Source of the DNA: an uncultured Christensenella sp.
GTDB taxonomy: Bacteria; Bacillota; Clostridia; Christensenellales; Pumilibacteraceae
NCBI GenBank assembly: GCA_910577945.1
Contig: CAJTNI010000020.1
Coordinates: 1-30,369 of the forward strand
Reading direction: 5' to 3'
DNA length: 30,369 nt
The notes beneath the pieces are model-generated. The model saw only the letters and a program-made list of their open reading frames with translations, ran no database searches and had not been told where the DNA came from. How positions within the stretch are numbered: position 1 is the first letter of the stretch; every line of letters starts with the position of its first letter. Shown in pieces: positions 16,538 through 23,720 of the stretch. The position numbers and the translations under genes were made by a program.

Positions 16538-17731
16538 ATGAAAATAACCGCGCAAAAAAAGCTGCTTATATACAAAATATTGCTATTCCTATTCGCCTTT
16601 GTGGTGGCGTTTATGCCGACCACAGCGTCGCGCAGCAAGGAGGTAAACAGCCGCGTCATCGTGGAAATCCTCGGCATCGACGGCGGCGACGACGGCGTGG
16701 AAATAACCGCGCAGTATATCATGCCCACGGAAACGGACGGCGCGACGAGCAAGGACGCCGTGACCGTCGAGGGCGCGTCGCTCACCGAGGCGGTGGAAAA
16801 CCTCAATACCGCGCTCGGACGGCGCGCGGAGCTCGGGCATTGCTCGCTGGTCGTGGCGGGCGAGGACGCCGCGCCCGAGCTGTTCGGCACGCTCATGACC
16901 GCGACGGACGTCACCGCGGACGTGCACCTTTGCGCCGCCGAAAAGTCGGCTAAGGAGCTTGTCGCGGATATAACGGCGTTTATGAAAAAGACGGCGGCGA
17001 CCGACGCGGACTTTATCGCGTACAGCGCGAAGCGCGCGCACATAGCGACAAACACGCTGCTCGGATTTTTGTCCGACCTCGGCAGCTATTCGCAAACCTC
17101 GTACCTGCCCATTGTTCAAATGCTGCAAGGCGACGAGCAGTCGGGCGGCGGCAGCGGCGGGAATAGCGGAAACGGCAGCGACGGCGGCAGCGGCGAAAGC
17201 GAGAGCGGCGGGGGCGGCGGCGAAAAAAAGGAAAGCGACGGTATGACGGTGGAGCAGCTCGCGCTGTACGACAGGGACGGCAGAGCGGGCGTGCTGCCGC
17301 GGCAAGCGGCGCGCGGCGTGGCGTGGGTGAGCGCGCCCGTGGAAAAGGGTATCGTGGTAGCCGACGTGAATTACGACGGCGAAACGGTAAAAGCCGTGTC
17401 GGCGCGATTGCTCAAAAAGTGCGCGCATATAAAAATCAATCACGAGGACAAAAGCGCGACGGTCAAGCTGAAAGCCACGTTAGAGCCGAACGGCGACAAG
17501 TTCAACGTTTTGGACGAAAAGAACGCCAAGGCGGCGAGCGACGCGGTGCGAGACGGCTTTGCCGAGGTGATTAAGCGCGAGATGAGCGCGGCGTTCGAGT
17601 CGGGAAAGGCGCTCGGCTGCGACCCGCTGTTTATAGGACGGCAGTTTTACCGCTTTGCGCCCGAGTGCTGCAAGAGCTTGGATTTGAACGAGGCGACAGT
17701 ATACTTCGACGTCGACGTGGTAATCAAATAA
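16538..17731 (+). CDS. Ger(x)C-like germinant receptor C subunit without lipobox
   Basis: Third gene of the ger operon, by position and by remote likeness the C subunit, which normally sits as a lipoprotein on the outer face of the inner spore membrane. The 397 residues start with a basic N-terminus and hydrophobic segment (IYKILLFLFAFVVAFMP), then VNSRVIVEILGIDGGDDG, matching the family's opening strand around GID. Families of this type usually have a GC(W) lipobox right after the hydrophobic segment; here it reads MPTTASRSKEV and no cysteine occurs until about residue 101. A Gly/Ser-rich linker of about 30 residues (near 203-235) joins the N-terminal domain to the C-terminal domain. The last 150 residues fit the C-terminal Ger(x)C fold. 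Lipidation must be absent or replaced by a membrane anchor. Confidence 0.78.
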   Translation: MKITAQKKLLIYKILLFLFAFVVAFMPTTASRSKEVNSRVIVEILGIDGGDDGVEITAQYIMPTETDGATSKDAVTVEGASLTEAVENLNTALGRRAELGHCSLVVAGEDAAPELFGTLMTATDVTADVHLCAAEKSAKELVADITAFMKKTAATDADFIAYSAKRAHIATNTLLGFLSDLGSYSQTSYLPIVQMLQGDEQSGGGSGGNSGNGSDGGSGESESGGGGGEKKESDGMTVEQLALYDRDGRAGVLPRQAARGVAWVSAPVEKGIVVADVNYDGETVKAVSARLLKKCAHIKINHEDKSATVKLKATLEPNGDKFNVLDEKNAKAASDAVRDGFAEVIKREMSAAFESGKALGCDPLFIGRQFYRFAPECCKSLDLNEATVYFDVDVVIK

Positions 17732-17764
17732 CGAATAAACGTTTTCAACGGTGTGTAAAAACGC

Positions 17765-17793
17765 TTGACAAATGGCGTAGAACGTCGTATAAT
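17765..17793 (+). promoter_or_regulatory. Consensus sigma-A promoter of rpsU
   Basis: TTGACA (17765-17770), a 17-base spacer and TATAAT (17788-17793): a perfect match to the consensus, as expected for a strongly expressed ribosomal protein gene. It lies 34 bases after the stop codon of the ger operon. Confidence 0.92.
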
Positions 17794-17834
17794 TAAAAAA
17801 AATCCGAGTTCTCAGAACAAAGGTGGTGTGAACA

Positions 17835-18008
17835 GTGTCCGTAGTCCGTGTCGGAGAAAACGAATCGCTCGACAGCGCGCTCAAACGTTTTAAACGTAAG
17901 TGCCAAAAAGACAACATTTTGGGCGATATGCGCAAGAAGGAATATTACGAAAAGCCTTCGGTCAAGCGTAAGAAGAAGAAAGAAGCGGCGCGCAAGCGTT
18001 TCCGCTAA
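17835..18008 (+). CDS. rpsU: 30S ribosomal protein S21
   Basis: Small basic protein of the 30S subunit, located near the anti-Shine-Dalgarno end of 16S rRNA and helping initiation. The 57-residue product starts SVVRVGENESLDSALKRFKR after the initiator, contains KKEYYEKPSVKRKKK and ends AARKRFR, the standard S21 pattern and length. The start is GTG at 17835, which hides the gene from ATG-only searches; AGGTGG lies about 8-9 bases upstream. It has its own perfect promoter and a strong terminator, so it is a one-gene unit independent of the ger operon. Confidence 0.95.
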   Translation: MSVVRVGENESLDSALKRFKRKCQKDNILGDMRKKEYYEKPSVKRKKKKEAARKRFR

Positions 18009-18021
18009 TCAATTTAAGTCG

Positions 18022-18048
18022 GCGGCGTTCGAGTGAACGCCGCTTTTC
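18022..18048 (+). terminator. Rho-independent terminator of rpsU
   Basis: GCGGCGTTC (18022-18030) pairs perfectly with GAACGCCGC (18035-18043) over a GAGT loop and is followed by TTTTCT. It starts 13 bases after the rpsU stop. Confidence 0.92.
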
Positions 18049-18052
18049 TATT

Positions 18053-18372
18053 GGGCAAGTCTTGCGTACTCATGCGGCAAGCTTGCTGCCGATTTTCACG
18101 CCGAACGCGTCCGCGCGGCTCGAACGTAGCGCTGCTACGTACGTCGCCGCCTGTCCTTTTCGGCGCGGAAATCGTCGACGCAATCTTGTTCGCGTCGCAC
18201 GCAAGACTTGCCCGCAAGTCATGCGCAATCATGAGCAAAGCTTGTTGTAGATATTTACGCCGAACGCGTCCGCGCGGCTCGAACGTAGCGCTGCTACGTA
18301 CGTCGCCGCCTGTCCTTTTCGGCGCGGAAATCGCCGACGCAATCTTGTTCGCGTCGCACGCACGACTTGCCC
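18053..18372 (+). repeat. Tandem 159-bp repeat with 15-bp terminal inverted repeats
   Basis: Two units with 159-bp period (18055-18213 and 18214-18372). From about 18098 to the end of unit 1 they differ at only about three positions; the first 43 bases of each are more diverged. The left end GGGCAAGTCTTGCGT (18053-18067) is an exact inverted copy of ACGCAAGACTTGCCC (18199-18213). The right end of unit 2 (18358-18372) is the same with one change. At the junction GACTTGC-CC-GCAAGTC (18205-18220) is a perfect palindrome. Inside each unit CGTAGC-GCT-GCTACG can form a hairpin. Open frames cross the repeat on both strands, but they have no ribosome binding sites and mirror the repeat, so it is treated as non-coding. 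It begins right behind the rpsU terminator and shares no clear sequence with the 132-bp family. Confidence 0.87.
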
Positions 18373-18571
18373 GTAAAAACGCGGGTATATAGGAAAGTAT
18401 CTTTGTGGTTTTTTGTGGTCGCGTGATTTGCGGTGAGGAAAACCGCGGGCGGGGGAGTTGGCGGCGCGCGCGAATATACAATATATAGAAAGCGCGGACG
18501 CACGCAAACAACACCATATTGCGGTGCATAAAGATAGACGTTTTTCGACAAATTGTACAATCGCTTATGCG
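18373..18571. other. Intergenic stretch with no recognised feature
   Basis: Between the 159-bp repeat array and the promoter at 18572 there is no credible gene. The stretch mixes T/G-rich sequence (TTTGTGGTTTTTTGTGGTC) with GC-rich sequence, and no stable hairpin with a U-tract, tRNA or known riboswitch pattern was recognised. Together with the rpsU terminator and the repeat it makes up most of the 631-base gap between rpsU and the next gene. Confidence 0.5.
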
Positions 18572-18600
18572 TTGACAAGCCCGATTTTATTTGTTTTAAT
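18572..18600 (+). promoter_or_regulatory. Sigma-A promoter of the Spo0A-like gene
   Basis: TTGACA (18572-18577), a 17-base spacer and TTTAAT (18595-18600) lie 39 bases upstream of the start codon at 18640. No obvious 0A box (TGTCGAA) is present at this promoter. Confidence 0.82.
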
Positions 18601-18639
18601 GATAGTCCACCGTACAAACGAATCGAAAGGAGGCTAATC

Positions 18640-18975
18640 ATGAAAAGACGAGATTTTATTGTCGGGATACTCGTTAAGTCGGGGTTTAGAACTTCGCTCA
18701 AAGGATTCGACCAATTTTGCTACTGCGTCGAACTGTATTCCGACGACCGCACGGCGACTATCGAAAGCATTTACAAAAAAGCCGCCGTCAAATTCAGATG
18801 CACCAAAAGCTCGGTGGAAAAGAATTTGCGGCGGCTGTTCGACACGTCGGACGCAGGCGCTGCGCTCGGCGAGCTGTTCGGTATGAAATTTACGGACACG
18901 GGCAATAAGGAAATCGTGGCGATGTTTTCCAATTACGTGGATTTGCGCCGCGACTGCTACGCAGCGTGTAATTAG
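18640..18975 (+). CDS. Stand-alone Spo0A C-terminal-type DNA-binding protein
   Basis: The 111-residue protein resembles the effector domain of the sporulation master regulator Spo0A without any receiver. Matching elements in order: VGILVKSGFRTSLKGFDQF (Spo0A: I..iL..lGip..lkGy.YL), an ESIYKKAAVKF helix (for the LYP.IA.k helix), TKSSVEKNLRRLF (for the recognition helix with TPSRVERAIRH), LGELFGM (for the LFG motif) and NKEIVAMFSNYVDLR (for the NSEFIA.iAD.LR end). The start at 18640 follows AAAGGAGG at 7-base spacing and has its own strong promoter. Missing the receiver, it cannot be switched by phosphorelay and would act constitutively or as a competitor of Spo0A; that is inference. Its stop codon overlaps that of the convergent argH by 4 bases, with no terminator between. 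Spo0A itself is not in the window. Confidence 0.75.
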   Translation: MKRRDFIVGILVKSGFRTSLKGFDQFCYCVELYSDDRTATIESIYKKAAVKFRCTKSSVEKNLRRLFDTSDAGAALGELFGMKFTDTGNKEIVAMFSNYVDLRRDCYAACN

Positions 18976-20345
18976 AGCGTTTCGAGCGCGCGTTTAACCG
19001 CGTTTATCTGCCGTTCGGTTTCTCGTGGCGCGCAGCCGCCCGTCACCTTGCGTCTTGCTATCGCGCTCTCCGCGCGAACGGCTGTCAGCACGTCGGACTC
19101 GAACAGCGGGGAAAGCGCCTTGAATTCGTCGAGCGTGAGCTGTTGCAGCGTTTTGCCGTTTTCTATGCAGTACAGCACGAGCCTGCCCGTAACGCCGTGC
19201 GCCTCGCGAAACGGCATGCCCTTGCTCGCCAGATAGTCGGCGCACTCGGTCGCGCAGGAATGTCCGCCCTCTGCGGCTTTCGCCATCGTATCGCGGTTGA
19301 ACTCGACGCGGGAAACAAACAGCGCGAGCACGCGTAGCGACAGGCTTACGGTCTTGCGCGTGTCGAAAACGCCCTCCTTGTCCTCCTGCATGTCCTTGTT
19401 GTAGGCGAGGGGCAAGCCCTTCATGACGGTAGTTATTGCGGCGAGCGCGCCGACGACGCGTCCGCACTTGCCGCGCAGCAGCTCGTTGACGTCGGGGTTT
19501 TTCTTTTGCGGCATGATTGACGAGCCCGTGCTAAGCTCGTCGGGCAGGCGGATAAACGAAAATTCCTCGCCCGACCAATACACGAACTCCTCGTTGATAC
19601 GCGAGATATGCAGCATTATTTGCGTTGCGCAGGCGAGATATTCGACGACGAAATCGCGGTCGCTTACGCCGTCGAGCGAGTTTTGCGTCACGCCGTCGAA
19701 GCCCAGCAGCTTCGCGGTCAGCTCGCGGTCTATGGGAAAGCCAGTAGAGGCGCACGCGCCGCTGCCGAGCGGCAAAACGTTAACGCGCTTGCGGCAGTCG
19801 ATAAGCCGTTGCGCGTCGCGCAAAAACATGTTGGCGTACGCCGACAGCCAATGCGCGAGCGTGGTGGGCTGCGCCTTTTGCATATGCGTGTACGCGGGCA
19901 TGGCGGTGTCGCGCTCGTCGGCGGCGCGCTCGATTAGAGCCGTTATCAGCGCTTTTAAAAGCCCGACCGCCTCGTCGATTGCCGCGCGCACGTACAAGCG
20001 CAGGTCGGTCGCGACCTGGTCGTTGCGGCTGCGCGCGGTGTGCAGCTTTTTGCCCGTATCGCCGATACGCCGAACAAGCTCGTTTTCCACGAACGAATGA
20101 ATATCCTCCGCGTCGGCTATTATCAGCTTGCCGCAGTCGATATCGGCGCGTATGCCGTCGAGCGCCGCGCAAATCGCGCCCGCTTCCGCTTTCGAAATTA
20201 TTCCGCACTCGCCGAGCATCGTGCAATGCGCGACCGAGCCTGCGACGTCCTCGCGGTACATTTCGCGGTCGAACGGCAGCGAGTCGTTGAATTCCTCCGC
20301 GAGCGCGTCCAATTCGGTTTTGAATCTACCCGACCAAAGTTTCAT
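18972..20345 (-). CDS. argH: Argininosuccinate lyase
   Basis: Splits argininosuccinate into arginine and fumarate, the last step of arginine synthesis; cytoplasmic homotetramer of the fumarase/aspartase superfamily. The 457-residue length is standard. It opens with the family signature KLWSGRF, contains HTARSRNDQVATD, THMQKAQPTTLAHW, LPLGSGA and the superfamily signature GSSIMPQKKNPD (274-285) in which the second serine is the catalytic base. AAGGAG lies 4 bases before the ATG. It follows argG on the minus strand after about 100 bases, which hold a small hairpin (AAGCC-AAA-GGCTT) without a U-tract, so the two are probably one operon. Confidence 0.96.
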   Translation of the reverse strand: MKLWSGRFKTELDALAEEFNDSLPFDREMYREDVAGSVAHCTMLGECGIISKAEAGAICAALDGIRADIDCGKLIIADAEDIHSFVENELVRRIGDTGKKLHTARSRNDQVATDLRLYVRAAIDEAVGLLKALITALIERAADERDTAMPAYTHMQKAQPTTLAHWLSAYANMFLRDAQRLIDCRKRVNVLPLGSGACASTGFPIDRELTAKLLGFDGVTQNSLDGVSDRDFVVEYLACATQIMLHISRINEEFVYWSGEEFSFIRLPDELSTGSSIMPQKKNPDVNELLRGKCGRVVGALAAITTVMKGLPLAYNKDMQEDKEGVFDTRKTVSLSLRVLALFVSRVEFNRDTMAKAAEGGHSCATECADYLASKGMPFREAHGVTGRLVLYCIENGKTLQQLTLDEFKALSPLFESDVLTAVRAESAIARRKVTGGCAPRETERQINAVKRALETL

Positions 20346-20447
20346 ATAACTCCTTGAAATGACGTCATAATAGCCATGCGATTATTCGGGCGCGTGGCAA
20401 CATCACCGATAATGTAATCACCCGTCATACGCCAAGCCTTTGGCTTG

Positions 20448-21653
20448 TTACGAATTTCTTTTGAGCATTTGCGCGCGCACTTTGAGCGGCAAGCCGAACA
20501 GGTTGATAAAGCCCGCCGAATCCTTTTGGTCGTAAACCTCGTCCTCGCCGAACGTCGCGATTTCCTCGTCGTACAGCGAGTAGGGCGAGGTCATGCCCGC
20601 GGGCGAGATTTTGCCCTTAAACAGCTTCAAGCGCGTGCTGCCCGTTACGTATTCCTGCGTGTCGTCCACAAACGCGGAAAGCGCCTCGCGCAGCGGGGTG
20701 TACCACTTGCCGTCGTAAACAAGCTCGGCGAATTTGAGCGCGACGTGCTCTTTGAAATGCGCGGTGTCGCGGTCGAGCGTGATTTCCTCCAAATTCTTGT
20801 GCGCGGCATAGAGTATCGAGCCTGCGGGATTTTCGTAAACGCCGCGCGATTTCATGCCTACAAGGCGGTTTTCCACCATGTCGTCCACGCCCACGCCGTG
20901 CCGCGCGCCAATCTCGTTGAGCGCTTCAATCAAAGCGACGGGGCCGAGCTTTTTGCCGTTGACGGCGACGGGCACGCCCTTGACCCAATCTATTGTCACG
21001 TACTCGGGCTTGTCGGGCGTAGCCGATACGGGCTTGGAAATGAGCAGCATTTCGTCCTTGGGCTCGTTGGCGGGGTCTTCGAGGTCGCTGCCCTCGTGCG
21101 AAATATGCCACAGATTTCTATCCATGGAATAGTTGTGTTTTTTTGTTACGGGCACGTCGAGTCCGTGCTTGGCGGCGTAGTCGATTTCCTCGTCGCGCGA
21201 TTTGATGTCCCAAATGCGCCAGGGCGCGATAATCTTCATTTCGGGCGCAAACGCCTTAATGGAAAGCTCGAAGCGCACTTGGTCGTTGCCCTTGCCCGTG
21301 CAACCGTGGCAAATGGCGTCCGCATCCTCGCGCTTGGCAATCTCCACCAAACGCTTGGCTATGACGGGGCGGGCGAACGACGTGCCCAAAAGGTACTTTC
21401 CCTCGTATACGGCGTTCGCCTTAATCGTGGGCAGCACGCAGTCGCGCACAAACTCGTCCTTTAAATCCTCGATATAAATTTTCGCCGCGCCGCTTTTAAT
21501 CGCTTTTTCGTTGAGCGGCGCAAGCTCCTCGCCCTGACCGACGTCGGCGGCGACCGCGATAACCTCGCAGTCGTAATTCTCTTTGAGCCAGGGTATGATA
21601 ATCGTGGTGTCGAGACCGCCCGAATAGGCGAGTACAACTTTCATTTTTGCCAT
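20448..21653 (-). CDS. argG: Argininosuccinate synthase
   Basis: Joins citrulline and aspartate with ATP to form argininosuccinate; cytoplasmic homotetramer. The N-terminal N-type ATP pyrophosphatase loop VLAYSGGLDTTIIIPWL is clear, followed by VGQGEEL, and later the GNDQVRFE and SRGVYENPAG motifs typical of the enzyme. With the start at 21653 it has 401 residues, the family norm; an in-frame upstream ATG at 21695 would add 14 residues without a ribosome site, while AAGGAG stands 7 bases before 21653. It is the first gene of an argG-argH operon driven by the promoter at 21696-21724. No clear ArgR box was recognised, although the leader is AT-rich. Confidence 0.96.
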   Translation of the reverse strand: MAKMKVVLAYSGGLDTTIIIPWLKENYDCEVIAVAADVGQGEELAPLNEKAIKSGAAKIYIEDLKDEFVRDCVLPTIKANAVYEGKYLLGTSFARPVIAKRLVEIAKREDADAICHGCTGKGNDQVRFELSIKAFAPEMKIIAPWRIWDIKSRDEEIDYAAKHGLDVPVTKKHNYSMDRNLWHISHEGSDLEDPANEPKDEMLLISKPVSATPDKPEYVTIDWVKGVPVAVNGKKLGPVALIEALNEIGARHGVGVDDMVENRLVGMKSRGVYENPAGSILYAAHKNLEEITLDRDTAHFKEHVALKFAELVYDGKWYTPLREALSAFVDDTQEYVTGSTRLKLFKGKISPAGMTSPYSLYDEEIATFGEDEVYDQKDSAGFINLFGLPLKVRAQMLKRNS

Positions 21654-21695
21654 GTGACAACTCCTTCGCGTATCGCGTGTATATATAGTAAGCAC

Positions 21696-21724
21696 AGTAT
21701 ATAATATTTGCCCGAAATACGCAA
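21696..21724 (-). promoter_or_regulatory. Promoter of argG-argH
   Basis: On the minus strand TTGCGT (21719-21724), a 17-base spacer and TATACT (21696-21701). The start point would lie near 21689, about 36 bases before the argG start codon. Confidence 0.65.
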
Positions 21725-21819
21725 CCGAAAAAGCGGGTATGCCGCAAAACGCGCGCGCGTTATCGCGTTTATACGTATTTGACGGTATAAAATTTTTTTA
21801 ACAAATTTTGCAAAACCTA

Positions 21820-21847
21820 TTGACAATCGGAAATTTCCGTGTATAAT
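21820..21847 (+). promoter_or_regulatory. Promoter of the glucan-binding lipoprotein gene
   Basis: TTGACA (21820-21825), a 16-base spacer and TATAAT (21842-21847). An AT-rich run upstream (about 21787-21815, with AATTTTTTTAA and AAATTTTG) may act as an UP element. The spacer holds a perfect 12-bp palindrome, CGGAAATTTCCG (21828-21839), so a protein bound there would block RNA polymerase. Confidence 0.85.
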
Positions 21848-21851
21848 ATAG

Positions 21852-21863
21852 TTAAACGTTTAA
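21852..21863 (+). promoter_or_regulatory. LacI-family operator at the transcription start
   Basis: TTAAACGTTTAA is a perfect 12-bp palindrome with the central CG and AAACG half-site typical of LacI/MalR/CcpA-type operators. It begins four bases after the -10 box and covers the expected +1, a classic repression position. The likely ligand is the LacI-family regulator encoded at 23843-24670; this link is inferred from position and motif. Confidence 0.65.
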
Positions 21864-21931
21864 GTAAATCGTCGCGGCGGAGCGCTGCGGCGAAAATTAT
21901 GCGCTTAAACACAACCTATCGGAGGTAGATG

Positions 21932-23701
21932 ATGAAAAAAAGTGCAAAGGTTTTGACCGCGTTTCTTTGTGCCGCGTTGGGTGCGACCGCATTGGCGGCG
22001 TGCGACAACGGCAAAGGGGGTGGGATTCCCGACGGTATGGTGCGCGTAACGTTTCAGGACGGCAGCCGGGAGATTTCCCATACCGATATCGACAAGGGTA
22101 GCAAGGTAACCAAGCCCGAGACCGACCCCACTAAGGACGGTTACGAGTTTGTGCGTTGGTACGCCACTCCGTCTTATAACATTGCGTTCGATTTCGACGA
22201 GGAAATCGAGGAGAACACGAGCGTATTCGCGGGCTTCCGTTCGACGGCTGCCGACACTCACACTTGGTATCTCGCGGGTACGTCCAAGTCGGGCATATTC
22301 AAAGAGTCGGGCGATTGGAAGGACGGGTTTACCCCCGAAAACGTGCCTGCCGCCATTAAAATGGAAAAGAGTGCGGACAAGGGCAACGTGTACACGTTTA
22401 CCAGCGATTTCTTTAAGGGCGACCAATTCCAAATCCTCAACACCGACGAGGGCTGGGCGGGGCAGGTCGGCTACGGCTACATGAACCCCGACCAATATTC
22501 GACGGAAGATACCTCGCCGATTTACGGCAAATCCAGCCCGTACGACGACAACGCCAAAAAGCAAAACCTTACGGTGGGCGTAAGCGGCAACTATACCGTC
22601 ACGCTTATCGTAGACGCCAACGAACACAAGCTGACCGAGATTTCCTACGTGCGCAACGGCGACGTAGACGATGCCAACGTAACGTACGAATACTATATTC
22701 TCGGCGAAAAGCTCAACGAATGGAACACCGCCAACTACGAATTTACTCACTTTGCGACCGAGGACCATATCAATTACGAGCTTACGATAGGCATGCAGGA
22801 CGGCGATATGTTCCAATTCAACAGCTACGACAGCAACGAGTCGCAGCTCCGTTGGAATCCCGAAAACTGCAAGCTCGCGGACGACGCGGACACGCAGGCG
22901 GCTATTTCCAATATCGCCGATAAGAACTTCGGCGTCAAGGGCGGCACGGGCACGTACAAATACACGTTGAAGCTCGGCAAGGACGCCGACAACGAGGATT
23001 TGCTCGAAGTTTCGGCAAAGAAAATTTCCGACACGCTCCCCGAATATCAGTTCTACGTAAAGGGCAATATCGGCGGCGATACGAGCTGGGAAGAAAAGCA
23101 CGAGATGACCAAGGGCGCGGACGGCAAGTATTCCGTAACGCTCGATATTGCGGCGGGCGAGGAGTTTATGCTCGTTGCGGCAGACAAGGACGATATTAGT
23201 AAGTCCGTGTTCGACATAACCAACGCGTACGCTTATAAGCGGCTCGTCTCCAAGAGCATAGAGTACAAGAACAACAACTACTCGGCAAAGGTCGCCGATA
23301 AGTTCACGATTACCATCGACCCTGCGACCATGTTCGTCACCATCGACGGCGAAAAGGACGCGCCGCGCGTATACTGCATAGGCGCGAAGGGCACGATGAA
23401 CAAGTGGAACGTCAAGGATGCGACCGAGGACCAAAAGGGCGTTATCGACGGCACGACGCTTACCGCTACGCTTAATATGACGCTTGCGGCGGGCGACGAG
23501 TTTATGTTCATTACTTACGAGCAGGGCGACGAGACCTACGCGCAAGTGAGCTATATCAATGCCGGCAGAGTTACCGATTTGCCCGAGGGACTTTCGGGAA
23601 CGCAAAACTTCAAGTGCGAAGTTGCGGGCACGTACGCCTTCACCGTCACTATCGACGCGATAGGCAATATCACGGGCATGACCGTAGCCAAAGCGGCGTA
23701 A
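21932..23701 (+). CDS. Lipoprotein with InlB-type and SusE/F-like glucan-binding modules
   Basis: A 589-residue exported lipoprotein. The signal peptide KKSAKVLTAFLCAALGATALAAC ends in the lipobox LAAC. After a Gly-rich linker comes an InlB/Flg_new-like beta-repeat (about 35-95: VRVTFQDGS.., GYEFVRWYATP, VFAGF). Then follow four modules of about 100-130 residues each, opening with related strands: TWYLAGT.., YYILGEKLNEWNT, YQFYVKGNIGGDTSW and VYCIGAKGTMNKWN, each later containing a GD.F.F/L segment and a closing T(V/L)x(I/V)D strand. This pattern recalls SusE/SusF-type starch-binding modules, so it is read as a surface glucan-binding protein. GGAGG is 6 bases before the ATG at 21932; an ATG directly before it (21929) is only 3 bases away. 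It has its own promoter, operator and terminator. Function is inferred from modules and from the maltodextrin genes beside it. Confidence 0.72.
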   Translation: MKKSAKVLTAFLCAALGATALAACDNGKGGGIPDGMVRVTFQDGSREISHTDIDKGSKVTKPETDPTKDGYEFVRWYATPSYNIAFDFDEEIEENTSVFAGFRSTAADTHTWYLAGTSKSGIFKESGDWKDGFTPENVPAAIKMEKSADKGNVYTFTSDFFKGDQFQILNTDEGWAGQVGYGYMNPDQYSTEDTSPIYGKSSPYDDNAKKQNLTVGVSGNYTVTLIVDANEHKLTEISYVRNGDVDDANVTYEYYILGEKLNEWNTANYEFTHFATEDHINYELTIGMQDGDMFQFNSYDSNESQLRWNPENCKLADDADTQAAISNIADKNFGVKGGTGTYKYTLKLGKDADNEDLLEVSAKKISDTLPEYQFYVKGNIGGDTSWEEKHEMTKGADGKYSVTLDIAAGEEFMLVAADKDDISKSVFDITNAYAYKRLVSKSIEYKNNNYSAKVADKFTITIDPATMFVTIDGEKDAPRVYCIGAKGTMNKWNVKDATEDQKGVIDGTTLTATLNMTLAAGDEFMFITYEQGDETYAQVSYINAGRVTDLPEGLSGTQNFKCEVAGTYAFTVTIDAIGNITGMTVAKAA

Positions 23702-23720
23702 TAAGCAAAAAAATAACGTA

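Noticed and set aside
15448..17055. Long minus-strand frame (535 codons) opposite the ger B and C genes
   Set aside because: Shadow of the germinant receptor genes; composition is Arg-rich and no ribosome binding site or family motif is present.
17737..17744. AAACGTTT upstream of rpsU as another LacI-type operator
   Set aside because: Only an 8-base core, without the longer symmetry seen at 21852, and placed upstream of a constitutive-looking ribosomal protein promoter.
18014..18529. Frames on both strands across the 159-bp repeat that encode a 53-residue repeated peptide
   Set aside because: The period is a multiple of three, so the frame stays open on both strands; there is no ribosome site, the left part of the units diverges, and the inverted ends argue for a DNA/RNA element.
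21905..23605. Long minus-strand frame (566 codons) opposite the glucan-binding lipoprotein
   Set aside because: The plus-strand gene has a lipobox, promoter, ribosome site and terminator; the opposite frame has none of these.
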